DNA of 64,000 nt from Pseudomonadota bacterium (GCA_018816735.1 JAHIVH010000086.1:43836-107835); one strand, 5' to 3'; shown: positions 47,687 through 57,216, counted from the first letter of the stretch. Program-made: numbers and translations. Notes: generated by a model from the letters alone, not told the origin.

Positions 47687-48430
47687 TTACATTGAGCTGA
47701 TCACATCTTCGGGGATGTCTGCATTTGTATAAACCTTCTGAACATCATCACAATCATCCAACATATCCATCATCTTTATCATTTGTTCCGCATCTTTTCC
47801 TTCTACTTTTGCCATGTTCTGAGGAATCAATGTCACTTCCGCATCATGGAACGGTACAGATGCGGCTTCGAGCGCAGTTTTCACAGGTTCAAAATCTGAC
47901 GGTTCCGTAATCACCTCAAAAGATGCCCCGTCTTCTTTAACATCTTCGGCACCTGCTTCAATAGCGATCTCCATGAGCTTATCTTCATCAATATCTTTTT
48001 TATCAACAATAAATATACCCTTTTTATCAAACATCCATGCAACACAACCGTTTGCGCCGAGATTTCCATTGGCCTTACTGAAAATATGGCGGATATCGGC
48101 AACTGCCCTGTTTTTATTGTCAGTCATGGCCTCGACAATAACGGCCGCCCCCCCGGGTCCGTATCCTTCATATACAATTTCTTCATATTGAACGCCTTCG
48201 AGCTCACCTGTTCCTTTTTTAATAGCTCTTTCGATGTTGTTTTTCGGCATATTTTCAGTTTTCGCCGCAGTTACAGCCATTCTCAAACGGGGATTGGCTG
48301 TTTGATCGCCTCCCCCCATTCGGGCAGCAACCGTAATTTCTTTGATCAATTTTGTAAAAATTTTACCGCGCTTCACGTCTGCAGCGCCTTTTTTATGCTT
48401 AATCGTTGACCATTTACTATGACCTGACAT
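47687..48430 (-). CDS. yebC: YebC/TACO1-family protein
   Basis: A 247-residue protein of normal family length. The N-terminal [32 protein letters not shown] and [15 protein letters not shown] segments are diagnostic. Family members have been described as transcription regulators and as factors helping ribosomes through proline-rich stretches. It is the last gene of the radA-rlmE-yebC unit, ten bases after rlmE. Confidence 0.94.
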   Translation of the reverse strand: MSGHSKWSTIKHKKGAADVKRGKIFTKLIKEITVAARMGGGDQTANPRLRMAVTAAKTENMPKNNIERAIKKGTGELEGVQYEEIVYEGYGPGGAAVIVEAMTDNKNRAVADIRHIFSKANGNLGANGCVAWMFDKKGIFIVDKKDIDEDKLMEIAIEAGAEDVKEDGASFEVITEPSDFEPVKTALEAASVPFHDAEVTLIPQNMAKVEGKDAEQMIKMMDMLDDCDDVQKVYTNADIPEDVISSM

Positions 48431-48440
48431 ATGTTCCCCC

Positions 48441-49040
48441 CTATTTTTTACCTATACCAATAATATAAATTTCCTTGCTCTCTTTCCTGCAGCTTTCTGG
48501 TTTAAAAATTCGACATTGTCTGAAATTATTCTTAATTAATTCTGTAAAATTTTTGAACTCACTTCCTTGAAAAATCTTGCATATGAAGTTGCCACCTTCT
48601 TCAAGCACCTCCCTTGCTACCGTCAATGCTGCCTCAGATAAATTATAAGATCGATAAGCATCCATATCCTTCCTACCGGTGGTTGCGGGCGCCATATCAC
48701 TCATTACTACATGATATCCCTTCCCAATTCCTTCTTTGAATCCACCATCCATTTCAAATATATCACCCGTGATAACCGTCACCCATGCAGGGGTTTTTAC
48801 ATCAACCGGTTTCAAGTCAACGCCCCTAACCTCTCCACCGGCTCCTACAACCTGAGCTGTGTATAACAGCCAGGAGCCTGGTGCACACCCGATATCAAGC
48901 ACTTTATCATTTTTTTTTAAAATAGCAAACTTCTGCTGTATCTCCTTCAACTTGTAAACAGACCTCGCCGGAAATTTTTCCTTTTTGGCTTTTCTGGAAT
49001 AATGATCTTCCCAAGTATTTGTTTTATTTTTTTGCTTCAT
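48441..49040 (-). CDS. rlmE: 23S rRNA (uridine 2552-2'-O) methyltransferase RlmE
   Basis: A 199-residue FtsJ/RrmJ enzyme that methylates the ribose of U2552 in 23S rRNA, using SAM. The N-terminal [20 protein letters not shown] carries the catalytic Lys, [16 protein letters not shown] is the SAM motif and [20 protein letters not shown] contains the catalytic Asp region. A late Lys (ICKIFQGSE) completes the K-D-K-E set. It is 29 bases after radA. Confidence 0.93.
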   Translation of the reverse strand: MKQKNKTNTWEDHYSRKAKKEKFPARSVYKLKEIQQKFAILKKNDKVLDIGCAPGSWLLYTAQVVGAGGEVRGVDLKPVDVKTPAWVTVITGDIFEMDGGFKEGIGKGYHVVMSDMAPATTGRKDMDAYRSYNLSEAALTVAREVLEEGGNFICKIFQGSEFKNFTELIKNNFRQCRIFKPESCRKESKEIYIIGIGKK

Positions 49041-49069
49041 CAGAAAATATTATATATCATAATCTACTA

Positions 49070-50437
49070 TCAGAAAAGTATTTCCATGGCTTCTGCTACT
49101 GTTTTAATTCCAATCACTTCAATGCCTTCTATTCGTGTCATTCGCTTAAGATTATTTTCAGGAATGATACACCGCGTGAATCCCATTTTTTTAATTTCAC
49201 CAACCCTTGCTTCCACATGGCTGATGGCCCGTACTTCACCTGTGAGCCCCACTTCACCCATCACAACGGTACCTTCGGGAATAGACACATCAAGATAGCT
49301 TGAGGCAATGGCCGCGATTATCCCCATGTCCACCGAGGGTTCATAAATTTTCACGCCACCGGCCACATTCATGAATATATCATGCCCCAGAAGATTCATG
49401 CCGATTTTCTTTTCCATCACAGCTACCAAAAGCGCCACTCGATTCTGATCTAAACCCAAAACGGTTCGTCTGGGTGTACCAAAATTCGTGTTTGAAGCAA
49501 GCCCCTGAAGCTCCACAAGAATTGGCCGAGTACCTTCCATGCTGGCCGTGACAACTGATCCTGGCGCACTTTTGGAGCGCTCTGAAAGAAAAACAGCCGA
49601 TGGATTCAACACTTCCTGCAGCCCCTCTTCCTTCATTTCAAACACACCGATTTCATTGGTGGACCCAAACCGGTTTTTTACCGCACGAAGAATTCTGAAC
49701 ACGTGATTCCGGTCACCCTCAAAATACAACACCGTGTCCACCATATGTTCCATTATTCTCGGGCCTGCAATGGCACCATCTTTGGTGACATGTCCCACAA
49801 GGAAAACCGGCACGCCTGTTTTTTTGGCAAATATCATCAGCCGCATCGTTGATTCCCTAACCTGACTCACGCTTCCTGGCGCAGACGTCAATTCGGCATT
49901 AAACATGGTCTGAATGGAATCAATCACCATCACATCCGGTTTAATGGTTTCAGAACCGGACATGATTGCATCCAGATCGATTTCAGAAGCCACAAGAATA
50001 TTTGATGCGATTGTGTTTAGCCGTTCACTTCTTAATTTGATTTGTTTTACCGATTCTTCGCCAGACACATAAAGAACCTTTCTCCCATTTTGACTGATAC
50101 CGTAAAGCGCCTGAAGCATGAGCGTGGATTTCCCGATACCCGGATCTCCGCCAATTAAAATAAGGGAACCGGCAACAATACCGCCACCTAACACCCGATC
50201 GAACTCTTTGATACCTGAAAAAATTCGGGGTTCATTCCCAATCTCAATCGCATCCATGGCCACAGTCTGGAGCTCAAGGGATGATGCGCCTTTACCGCCA
50301 TGAGGTGCAAATCTTGATGAGCTGCTCTCTTCAGCGAGTGTGTCCCACTTACCGCATTCAGGGCAACGGCCCATCCACTTGGGCGTTTGATTTCCACAAG
50401 CCTGGCAGGAAAAAACTGTCTTTGAATTCTTTTTCAC
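49070..50437 (-). CDS. radA: DNA repair protein RadA
   Basis: A 455-residue RecA-like branch-migration helicase used in recombination. It has an N-terminal C4 zinc finger (CQACG, CPECG), Walker A GGDPGIGKSTLMLQ near 91-104, the RadA-specific KNRFG within AVKNRFGSTNEIGVFEM near 256 and the C-terminal Lon-protease-like domain (NVAGGVKIYEPSVDMGIIAA). All hallmarks are intact. It is first in the unit with rlmE and yebC. Confidence 0.96.
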   Translation of the reverse strand: MKKNSKTVFSCQACGNQTPKWMGRCPECGKWDTLAEESSSSRFAPHGGKGASSLELQTVAMDAIEIGNEPRIFSGIKEFDRVLGGGIVAGSLILIGGDPGIGKSTLMLQALYGISQNGRKVLYVSGEESVKQIKLRSERLNTIASNILVASEIDLDAIMSGSETIKPDVMVIDSIQTMFNAELTSAPGSVSQVRESTMRLMIFAKKTGVPVFLVGHVTKDGAIAGPRIMEHMVDTVLYFEGDRNHVFRILRAVKNRFGSTNEIGVFEMKEEGLQEVLNPSAVFLSERSKSAPGSVVTASMEGTRPILVELQGLASNTNFGTPRRTVLGLDQNRVALLVAVMEKKIGMNLLGHDIFMNVAGGVKIYEPSVDMGIIAAIASSYLDVSIPEGTVVMGEVGLTGEVRAISHVEARVGEIKKMGFTRCIIPENNLKRMTRIEGIEVIGIKTVAEAMEILF

Positions 50438-50653
50438 TATACCAATTTATCTCTGTTTCTGTTATAATCACATCCCTTGATGCCTGATGTTCCATAACAC
50501 GGTATAAAAGCGCTATCAAGAAAAGGGTTTTAATCGTGTATAGAAATATGATAATAACCGGTAAAATAGATTTTCAAAACATGTGTCAAACAGTGGCAAA
50601 CCAACCAAAATATAATGATGGCGTTTAATACGCCTTTTTTAAAAGGAAAGTTC

Positions 50654-51535
50654 ATGACTGTTATCAAGATGTCCCGGATTTATCTCTACCTTTTGATTTT
50701 TACCCTTTTGAATTCATGCATTGGCATGAAGATAACATTCGGAAACGATAATGAAAAAAATTATTTTGATGTGTTAACGCAAAAACTGGTTAAAAATGGT
50801 TTCAAAGAAGACCAGATTAAGGCCATATACGATGACCAAAAAACGAAACTGGCACTTACAAGTGTCGCCCTTTTCTTTTCCCATAATGAAAGCCAGTTGA
50901 ACTATGACCAGTTTCTATCAAAGAGAGAGATTAAAAAGGCCCAGAAATATTTAAAGAAACACAATGAAATCCTGACAAAGGTTGAAAAGGAATATGGCGT
51001 CAAAAAAACCATCATTACAGCCGTTGCCCTTGTTGAAACCCGTCTGGGGACTTATCTTGGCGGAAGCTCCATCCTGAACACGCTTTCAACGCTTTCCGCC
51101 ATTGAATCCCCTGAATTGAAAGAAATGGTATGGGAAGCTATTCCTGAAAAAAGGCGCATTGACAGAGAAACATTTGAACGAAAAGTCACTACAAAATCCA
51201 AGTGGGCTTACAAAGAGCTTCAAGCCTATCTGACCTACGTTTTCAAAGAAGGGATAGAACCCGCAAGCATAAAGGGCTCATACGCAGGCGCCATAGGCAT
51301 CTCTCAATTTATGCCGACAAACATACTCGCATATGCAAAAGACGGCAACAATGATGGCCGGATTGATCTTTTCGACCATCAGGATGCCATAGCTAGCATT
51401 GCAAGCTACCTGAAACATTACGGCTGGAAACCCGGTATTTCTGACGAAGATGCCTATAAGGTGCTCTACTATTACAACCACAGCAAATATTATGTAGATA
51501 CACTGTTGAAAATTTCAAAGGAACTTGAAGGATAA
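50654..51535 (+). CDS. mltB: Lytic murein transglycosylase B-type lipoprotein
   Basis: From the ATG at 50654 (AAAGGAAAG upstream) the protein is 293 residues. A hydrophobic signal ends in LLNSC, a plausible lipobox, so it should be membrane-anchored. The SLT_2/MltB core has the catalytic Glu in AVALVETRLGTYLGG, followed by STLSAIE and the hallmark YAGAIGISQFMPTNILAYAK, which includes a calcium-loop-like DGNNDGRIDLFD. It cleaves the peptidoglycan glycan strand. The C-terminal domain is short compared with E. coli MltB. Confidence 0.88.
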   Translation: MTVIKMSRIYLYLLIFTLLNSCIGMKITFGNDNEKNYFDVLTQKLVKNGFKEDQIKAIYDDQKTKLALTSVALFFSHNESQLNYDQFLSKREIKKAQKYLKKHNEILTKVEKEYGVKKTIITAVALVETRLGTYLGGSSILNTLSTLSAIESPELKEMVWEAIPEKRRIDRETFERKVTTKSKWAYKELQAYLTYVFKEGIEPASIKGSYAGAIGISQFMPTNILAYAKDGNNDGRIDLFDHQDAIASIASYLKHYGWKPGISDEDAYKVLYYYNHSKYYVDTLLKISKELEG

Positions 51536-51536
51536 C

Positions 51537-51746
51537 ATGGGTTCTAACCTCTTACACACTATTACTGTCTGGACAGGAATCGGTTTTATTTTTCTGGCCG
51601 TGACAATGATTGCCTTCATGGATGTTGCCAAAAAAAATTTTGGATCAAACACCCAAAAATCTCTTTGGGCCATCATTACTTTGATTCCTTTTGTTGGTTG
51701 GCTTTTTTATCTGATTTTCGGATTCAGAAAAGGTAAAAAAAAATAA
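51537..51746 (+). CDS. Small membrane protein (PLDc_N-like)
   Basis: A 69-residue protein with two membrane helices (about 11-31 and 43-62) and a basic tail GFRKGKKK. The segment WAIITLIPFVGWLFYLIFG matches the phospholipase D N-terminal-like (PLDc_N) small membrane family. AAGGATAAC before the ATG at 51537 sets the start, which follows the mltB stop by one base. Function unknown. Confidence 0.7.
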   Translation: MGSNLLHTITVWTGIGFIFLAVTMIAFMDVAKKNFGSNTQKSLWAIITLIPFVGWLFYLIFGFRKGKKK

Positions 51747-51771
51747 CATAACAGCAACAGTCAATTATTAT

Positions 51772-51800
51772 TTGACAAACTTAATGGTCTTCTATACATT
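51772..51800 (+). promoter_or_regulatory. Promoter of tRNA-Glu
   Basis: TTGACA (51772-51777), 17 bases, TACATT (51795-51800). The transcript would start a few bases before the tRNA at 51815. Confidence 0.5.
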
Positions 51801-51814
51801 TCAAACCCTCATAT

Positions 51815-51889
51815 GGTCCCTTCGTCTAGTGGTTAGGACGCTGGCCTCTCACGCCGGTAACACGGGTTCGAATCCCGTAGGGATCACCA
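51815..51889 (+). tRNA. tRNA-Glu (CTC)
   Basis: A 75-base cloverleaf: acceptor GGTCCCT/AGGGATC with one G-T pair, D-loop CTAGTGGTTAGGAC, anticodon arm CTGGC-CTCTCAC-GCCGG with anticodon CTC, T-arm ACGGG-TTCGAAT-CCCGT, and an encoded CCA end (51887-51889). An integrase gene begins 145 bases downstream and faces it, so the 3' part is the likely integration site (attL). Confidence 0.95.
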
Positions 51890-52033
51890 AAGATTTCGAT
51901 TGGTTAAACAATCCAAAAAAATTAAAAAAATTCTTAGGTGCGGATAGGGTGCGTTTTGGAGTGTGCAAAAACATGAAAAATACTCTTGTAACCTGCCAGA
52001 AAATCTAAAGTAAGGTGCCAGATTACAAATACT

Positions 52034-53170
52034 CTACTTCTGATTTATAATTTTCTTTGAAACAAGGCTGCCAAAAGCGTCTACTTCGGACTTATTACAG
52101 CCTGGCTTCCAGTGATAATAAAATGATGTTGTAAAGGCAATCGAATGGTGGCCGAGTTGTTTTGAAACGTCAGCAATATTATCTCCGTTGGCGATTCTCA
52201 ATGTCGCGTATGTATGCCGCAAATCATGGACATGGATTGGCCTTAAGTTCCCCTTTTTAATAGCCCTATAAAACAAACGTCTCAGATAACTTTCATGGTA
52301 AGGTATCCCGTTATCTTTCACAAAAATCCATTCAGGAACTTCTTTCCACCCATTTTTAAGGGCCTGCAGCTTTCTTTGATGCTTCAGGCCTTTTAAAATC
52401 TTTGCCAGCTCCTTATCCATATCAATTTTTCGGCCCATGCCGTTTTTAGGCGAGTCCTCATAGCCCTTTGATACACCTCTCTGAATCATGATGAATCGGC
52501 TTTCAAAATCAATATCATTCCATTGCAGCCCCAGGCCTTCGCCAAACCGCATCCCGGTGCCGGAAAGCGTTCGGAAGAATGGATAATGATCTGAAAAATC
52601 CGTTTGAATCACTTTTAATAAGCTGGCAAGCTCATCAATACTGTAAGGATCAATCTTCGGTCCAGCATCTTGCTTTTTAAAAATCTTCCCAACACTATAA
52701 GCCGGATTCGCAGGGATAATCTCATCATCAAGCGCGAGACTCAAAACGCCTGAGACAGCATTCTTCATGTGTGTTATCGTGCTTTGAGCAAATCCGCCTT
52801 TAACCTTCTTCATTAAAAAATTCTTCACTGTAAGGCGGGTTATCTTATCAACCGGCATTTTGCCGAAGCATGGCAAAATATGGTTTTTTAATAGCCCCTG
52901 ATAATCTCTCTCAGTTGACGGCTTGCATGTTGCAGGAACCGTTATTGAAATCCATAGATCTGCATACTCCCTGAATGTTTTCACGCTTGGCTTATTATCC
53001 TTTAAAATGCCAAGGTCACCTAAAACCAGGCTTGCATTCACCGTCTCTGCCACTGCAAGAGCAGATCGTTTATCTTTTCCGACGAATTTAGAGGTCCTAT
53101 ACCCCTTGTGGTTAATGAAGATCCACCATATTCCGGATCCTTTAACCTTTTCTCTGACAGTTACACCCAT
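52034..53170 (-). CDS. Tyrosine site-specific integrase (tRNA-Glu associated)
   Basis: A 378-residue phage-type integrase. The N-terminal part resembles an Arm-DNA-binding domain (about 5-60) and a SAM-like core-binding domain (about 65-155). The catalytic domain has Arg in SGTGMRFGEGLGLQW near 205, HxxR in HVHDLRHTYATLRI near 313 and LGHHSIAFTTSFYYHW near 335-350 with the nucleophilic Tyr. GAGGGA precedes the ATG. It ends 145 bases from tRNA-Glu, as expected for the integrase that inserted the element. Confidence 0.93.
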   Translation of the reverse strand: MGVTVREKVKGSGIWWIFINHKGYRTSKFVGKDKRSALAVAETVNASLVLGDLGILKDNKPSVKTFREYADLWISITVPATCKPSTERDYQGLLKNHILPCFGKMPVDKITRLTVKNFLMKKVKGGFAQSTITHMKNAVSGVLSLALDDEIIPANPAYSVGKIFKKQDAGPKIDPYSIDELASLLKVIQTDFSDHYPFFRTLSGTGMRFGEGLGLQWNDIDFESRFIMIQRGVSKGYEDSPKNGMGRKIDMDKELAKILKGLKHQRKLQALKNGWKEVPEWIFVKDNGIPYHESYLRRLFYRAIKKGNLRPIHVHDLRHTYATLRIANGDNIADVSKQLGHHSIAFTTSFYYHWKPGCNKSEVDAFGSLVSKKIINQK

Positions 53171-53266
53171 AAAAAGTCCCTCACTTTCTCCCTGATAATT
53201 GGGCTACGGGAAAGAACCAGGGAAGTTCCTTTCAGCCTGCAGCGCCTATCCCGTAACAACTTAGGA

Positions 53267-53935
53267 TTAAACATCCTCTTTATTAATCGGACTATTGTCC
53301 GCTTCTGCACTGATATTATTGATCTTGAGCCAGTTATGAAGATTTGGCCGGGTTGTGCCATACCTTTTGGCAATAAAAGCCTTGCTTGAGCCATTTTTAA
53401 GAAGGGCTATTATCTCTTCACGATATTTATCAAGCTTTGATTTGCCCGGGCCTTTGGGTCTCCCAAGCTTGACACCAGCGGCTTTTCTGGCTCTCAAAGC
53501 CTCTTTGGTACGCTGTGAAATGAAATCCCGCTCCAATTCAGCAAACAGGCTTAACATGGTACTCATGATCTTTGATTGAATATCCCCATTGAGCTTGAAA
53601 CCTTCTTTGACTGAATAAACTGATACATCCTTATCCTTCAAAATTTTCAACAACCCGAGTACCTGCAGGGTACTTCTTCCCAGCCTGGATAGCTCGGAAA
53701 CAATTAATCTGTCGCCCTGTTTCAGATCCTCAACGATCTGCTTCAGCTTCCGATCTTCCCAATTCTTGGCCCCGCTTGCCGTCTCTTCCACAAATTGAAC
53801 CTGGCCAAAATTTTTTTCATTGGCAAAGTGCAAAATGTCATTCTTATTCTTTTCACAATTTTGATCTACGGTTGAAACCCTGAGATATGCAACTGTTTTG
53901 TTTTCGTCTGATTGACTCTTTTTGCTGGATGCCAT
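53267..53935 (-). CDS. Serine recombinase (resolvase/invertase family)
   Basis: From ATG at 53935 (GAGGA eight bases upstream) the protein is 222 residues. The catalytic Ser21 lies in VAYLRVSTVDQ. The conserved Arg-rich segment is LIVSELSRLGRSTLQVLG, and the long E-helix region ends ERDFISQRTKEALRARKAAG. A GRPKG linker is followed by a C-terminal Hin-type HTH (GSSKAFIAKRYGTTRPNLHNW). It could resolve dimers or invert a segment; no paired crossover sites were identified. Confidence 0.9.
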   Translation of the reverse strand: MASSKKSQSDENKTVAYLRVSTVDQNCEKNKNDILHFANEKNFGQVQFVEETASGAKNWEDRKLKQIVEDLKQGDRLIVSELSRLGRSTLQVLGLLKILKDKDVSVYSVKEGFKLNGDIQSKIMSTMLSLFAELERDFISQRTKEALRARKAAGVKLGRPKGPGKSKLDKYREEIIALLKNGSSKAFIAKRYGTTRPNLHNWLKINNISAEADNSPINKEDV

Positions 53936-54024
53936 GGTGAAAATCCTCATTTTATGGTCAAATTAAATAAAAACGTCTTAAATTGATTTATTCAATACGT
54001 TAATGTTAAATAAAAGTCAAACTT

Positions 54025-54039
54025 TTTTGTTTAACAAAA
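54025..54039. promoter_or_regulatory. AT-rich palindrome upstream of the serine recombinase
   Basis: TTTTGTT-T-AACAAAA is a perfect 7-bp inverted repeat in the 143-base gap between the Mor-like and serine recombinase genes. GTTAAA-type half sites recur within 40 bases on each side. It is a candidate operator, or crossover site, for the recombinase. Confidence 0.35.
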
Positions 54040-54078
54040 CAGTTGTGTTAAAACATTCGTTTTTAAGATACACCACTG

Positions 54079-54348
54079 TCATGAATCCATCTTTAAAATG
54101 TCCCTGACATGCTTGATGCTAATATTGAACTTCCGGCCAAGTTCTCTGTAATTGCCTCCATTGAACTCTTTTTTTATTTGCCTATACCTGGCAGGAATCA
54201 ATATGCGATCAATTTTAGGAAGATATATCTGCTCTCCGGTTCGAAGCTTGATCAGTTCAACCATATTCTCAAATCCAATAGCCGCCATGATATCTTCATA
54301 TTCCCTCGGAATATCTTCCGGTTTGAGTTCTAAACCATCAATCAACAT
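54079..54348 (-). CDS. Mor/C-family transcription activator-like protein
   Basis: An 89-residue protein from the ATG at 54348, which has GGAGG six bases upstream; a longer in-frame start lacks support. It matches the phage Mu Mor/C activator pattern: an N-terminal dimerisation part (IPREYEDIMAAIGFENMVEL), a beta strand with EQIYLPKID and a C-terminal HTH (ARYRQIKKEFNGGNYRELGR, KFNISIKHVRDIL). In Mu, Mor switches on the middle operon. Here it is probably the element's own activator. It sits 38 bases after the unknown 157-residue gene. Confidence 0.75.
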   Translation of the reverse strand: MLIDGLELKPEDIPREYEDIMAAIGFENMVELIKLRTGEQIYLPKIDRILIPARYRQIKKEFNGGNYRELGRKFNISIKHVRDILKMDS

Positions 54349-54386
54349 TGGAACCTCCTTTTGCCTGGGGATGAAATAAACAGCCA

Positions 54387-54860
54387 TCAGTCATTAGCAA
54401 TTAATTTAACATTCGGCTTTGTTTCTTTTTTATCGACATATGATAGAATCAATTTTTTAATTGGCTCCGGATCTTCCAGGCCATAAAAATGACTGCCTTC
54501 CAAAAATTCCTTCAAATCTTTGCTGGCTTTGAACTCGGAACTTCTGGAAAAGAACCTGTCAAACAAGGATCCTAAATCCTGCCGGATTTCCTCAAGGCCA
54601 TCTTTGCAAACGTAGCTTTCCCTGAACGTCACGACAGATGAACCGGAAACAGCTTGCATTTTAACCGATGTGGAGCTTTCCCGCCGATTCCTGGCTATTT
54701 CCGTTATTTGGTCTTTGATCAAATCCAATTGTTTTTTATCCTTTTCAATCTTTAATTGCAGGCTCAAGCCCCTGTTAACCAACTTTTCAATCATGACATC
54801 CTCTTCAGGCAGGTCATATTTTTTCCCGTTAACCTGAGTTCTTTTAAAATTTGAAGCCAA
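54387..54860 (-). CDS. Unknown helical element protein
   Basis: No family recognised. A TTG at 54860, seven bases after a strong GGGAGG, is preferred over the upstream ATG at 54902, which has no ribosome site; this gives 157 residues. Residues about 25-60 are a charged coiled-coil-like helix (MIEKLVNRGLSLQLKIEKDK). A short strand region (AVSGSSVVTFRESYVC) and a C-terminal helical part follow. The layout is a little like Gam-type host-nuclease inhibitors, but the similarity is too weak to name it. It is followed by the Mor-like gene. Confidence 0.6.
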   Translation of the reverse strand: MASNFKRTQVNGKKYDLPEEDVMIEKLVNRGLSLQLKIEKDKKQLDLIKDQITEIARNRRESSTSVKMQAVSGSSVVTFRESYVCKDGLEEIRQDLGSLFDRFFSRSSEFKASKDLKEFLEGSHFYGLEDPEPIKKLILSYVDKKETKPNVKLIAND

Positions 54861-55464
54861 TGGATTTCCTCCCTTTATCCTTTTGTGATCATCCGGTCTC
54901 ATTCCGGTTTCATAAAAGTACCATAATCGTTTCTATAAAATTCAATTCAGGCTTTCGATACTGCCGTACAACCATTTGATTTTATTATCAATAAAAACAA
55001 TACTTTATAATGCATATTTCGACCACCCCCCAGGTACAGCCATTAAAGAAATTTGCAAAGAATCGATTGCATTCTTTCCCCACATGTAAAAATTTTACAG
55101 AGTTTTTAAAGCATGTTGAGTTATTACATGTTAAAATATTGACATGTTTTAACTTTTGCTGCCGACAGCATAGGAAATAAAGCATTGTTATAATTGATAA
55201 AATTATTAATAGTCTCAAAGAATGCCATCCGAAAAAAACATTTGATCCGAGAATGTTTTTTAACCGGAAAATTGACATAAGACCTTTATTATCAAGCCTT
55301 GACAAGAATTCATTTGTAAAGTGTATTCGCATAATATACTATTTGCCAAAGTCGTTACGTTTGTCTTTGTTAACCCTTGATAGACAGGCGTTTATGAAAT
55401 GGTTAAAACTTATTGACTGTTTTTTAAAACTTTCCATGTTTTTAACCTTTAATATTCAATGTTA
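54861..55464. other. 600-base non-coding gap with iterated ACATGT motifs
   Basis: Between the second recombinase and the unknown helical gene. Four copies of [A/G]CATGT occur at 55082-55087, 55111-55116, 55126-55131 and 55142-55147. The last two are part of an inverted repeat GTTAAAA...TTTTAAC, and a small TGCTG/CAGCA hairpin follows at about 55158. Spacing between motifs is 29, 15 and 16 bases. The pattern suits a multi-site operator or a replication-origin iteron region. A 114-codon frame here looks spurious. Confidence 0.4.
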
Positions 55465-56757
55465 TCAATTATTTATCGGATTATGCATCCCCACATGATC
55501 GGTATAGCTTTGAACGCTGTGAAGATAAATCATGGTCGTGTTGACGTTCTGATGGCCTGCAGTGTATTTCAGATCGATCAGATCAATTCCGGACTTGGCC
55601 AGCATGGTAAGCGCGGTATGTCTCAAGGCATGCGGACTGATTACCCGGTCTCCATGATCCAGGCCGGCCATTAAAACGTATTTGGCAATGATGTTTTCAA
55701 TGGCCTTAACCGTGAGCTGATTTTTCTCTCTGACTCGCCTTTGATTGATGACCAGGCCTCCCAAAGCCATTGACCAGATGAACCCGGCAAAAACCGGCGT
55801 GTCCGGCTGAAAATGAATACCACAACTTTCCAGCCATTCATCAAAAGCCAAAAGAACCTTGCTGTTTAAAATAATAGCTGTATCCACACGGTTTCCCTGT
55901 TTTCCCTTCCGGTCCCTTATCCATATCTTCTGTTGCCCGTTTACCCGTTCCGTTTCGATATCCCGAAACCTCAGCCTGGCGATTTCATTTACACGAAGCC
56001 CATAGGTCAGCATCAATCTTAAAATGGCATGATCCCGCTTGCCGATCAGTGTCCGCTTGTCCGGTTTCCGTAAAAGTGCCATAGCCTCCTTTTCAGACAG
56101 GATTGAATAGTAACCCTTGTCCTTTTTGGGCGGTATCAGTTTCAAATTATGGAAGGTGAGCGGGTTTTTAAATTTCCTGCTTTTACTTGCCAGAAATTTT
56201 AAATATCCGTTGATGGCAATAAACTTGCTCCAGATTGTCGAGCTTTTGAGGTCTTTTTCTTTTATCAGGTGATCCCGGTACCGGAGAAAATCATCGTGGT
56301 TTAAATCTTTGGGATCCTTCTTCATCCATTCAAAGAACAGCCTGACATGCCCTTTGTATGTCTTTCGTGTGGTGTCGCGGTTAAGGCTTTCCATCCAGAA
56401 ATCAAGCTGATGATGAAACGCTTCAGAATCCGCATAAACGCCGCCCTGGAACACCTGCATATCCCCATAATTTTGACCAATTGGCGATTGAAACCCCTTT
56501 TCCTTTTGTTCCAGGAACTTGAAAAATTGGTTGATCATGGAGAACTTGCGCTTGACGGTCTTTGCCTTTGAGCTTTGCCCCAGGTGATCCCGGTACTTGA
56601 TCAAGACTGCCCTCGAAAGCCCGCTCAATTCCCCCGGATAGAAATCGAAAAATTGCCGGATTTCGGACTTGTAAACCTTCCCGCTGCTTTTCCCCTTGAA
56701 TTTCTTCAAGTACGCCTCATAATACTTTTTGCCCTGATCCGAATCGATATAAGACAT
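55465..56757 (-). CDS. XerC/D-type tyrosine recombinase (second)
   Basis: A 430-residue tyrosine recombinase, longer than XerC because it seems to have two tandem SAM-like core-binding regions (about 10-95 and 105-195). The catalytic part has Arg in LTYGLRVNEIARLRFRD near 247, Lys in the following hairpin, HALRH in SPHALRHTALTML near 379 and TAGHQNVNTTMIYLHS near 395-410 with the nucleophilic Tyr. AAAAGGA precedes the ATG. The gene follows the GemA-like gene by 21 bases. It may act on another target than the tRNA-side integrase. Confidence 0.9.
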   Translation of the reverse strand: MSYIDSDQGKKYYEAYLKKFKGKSSGKVYKSEIRQFFDFYPGELSGLSRAVLIKYRDHLGQSSKAKTVKRKFSMINQFFKFLEQKEKGFQSPIGQNYGDMQVFQGGVYADSEAFHHQLDFWMESLNRDTTRKTYKGHVRLFFEWMKKDPKDLNHDDFLRYRDHLIKEKDLKSSTIWSKFIAINGYLKFLASKSRKFKNPLTFHNLKLIPPKKDKGYYSILSEKEAMALLRKPDKRTLIGKRDHAILRLMLTYGLRVNEIARLRFRDIETERVNGQQKIWIRDRKGKQGNRVDTAIILNSKVLLAFDEWLESCGIHFQPDTPVFAGFIWSMALGGLVINQRRVREKNQLTVKAIENIIAKYVLMAGLDHGDRVISPHALRHTALTMLAKSGIDLIDLKYTAGHQNVNTTMIYLHSVQSYTDHVGMHNPINN

Positions 56758-56778
56758 GACAAATCCTTTTCCTGTTGA

Positions 56779-57216
56779 TCAGTTCCTGGCTTTTAAAACG
56801 TAAAACATCGCATTATAAGCCGCCTTGGTTTTTTCCCGGTCAAGCGCCTTGATGCTGCTTACATTGGCATGCTTCATCAGCCATTCGGAAAAACGTTCAA
56901 CCGTCCAGCCGAGCTCCTGAACATGCTTGCGAAGGGCGTATATCTGTTTGTAAGACGGCAAAGAGGAGCAATCACCTTCTATTTCATCCTCAGTCCTTGG
57001 CGATCTTGGCAAGTCCCATTCCTGCTTATCCATCAAGGTATCAATTATAAAACTGGCTTCCTGCTTGGACATGGAACCGATAGACGGAATGCCGGTCAAT
57101 TCTGTTATCATCGAATCAATTTCATCTGTTGACAGATCAATTCTTTCATTAACAAGCATTTCAATTAAGAGTGCCTGTTTGTCTGTAATGGCTTCAAATA
57201 ATGGTTTAGGGTTCAT
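56779..57216 (-). CDS. GemA/DUF1018-like phage regulatory protein
   Basis: A 145-residue protein from ATG 57216 (GTG 57219 is adjacent). The C-terminal half, SYKQIYALRKHVQELGWTVE then FSEWLMKHANVSSIKALDRE and KTKAAYNAMFYVLK, follows the pattern of Mu GemA/DUF1018 proteins, which modulate host gene expression. The N-terminal half (TDKQALLIEMLVNERIDLST, TGIPSIGSMSKQEASFIIDT) looks like a related three-helix unit. The start overlaps the stop of the small Cys protein upstream by 11 bases. The assignment is by pattern only. Confidence 0.5.
   Translation of the reverse strand: MNPKPLFEAITDKQALLIEMLVNERIDLSTDEIDSMITELTGIPSIGSMSKQEASFIIDTLMDKQEWDLPRSPRTEDEIEGDCSSLPSYKQIYALRKHVQELGWTVERFSEWLMKHANVSSIKALDREKTKAAYNAMFYVLKARN

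Noticed and set aside
51772..52008. 78-codon frame across the tRNA-Glu gene
   Set aside because: It reads straight through the tRNA and its promoter; chance frame.
54988..55332. 114-codon minus-strand frame in the ACATGT gap
   Set aside because: Composition is Cys/Phe/Ile-rich as expected from AT-rich non-coding DNA, there is no ribosome site, and it overlaps the repeat motifs.
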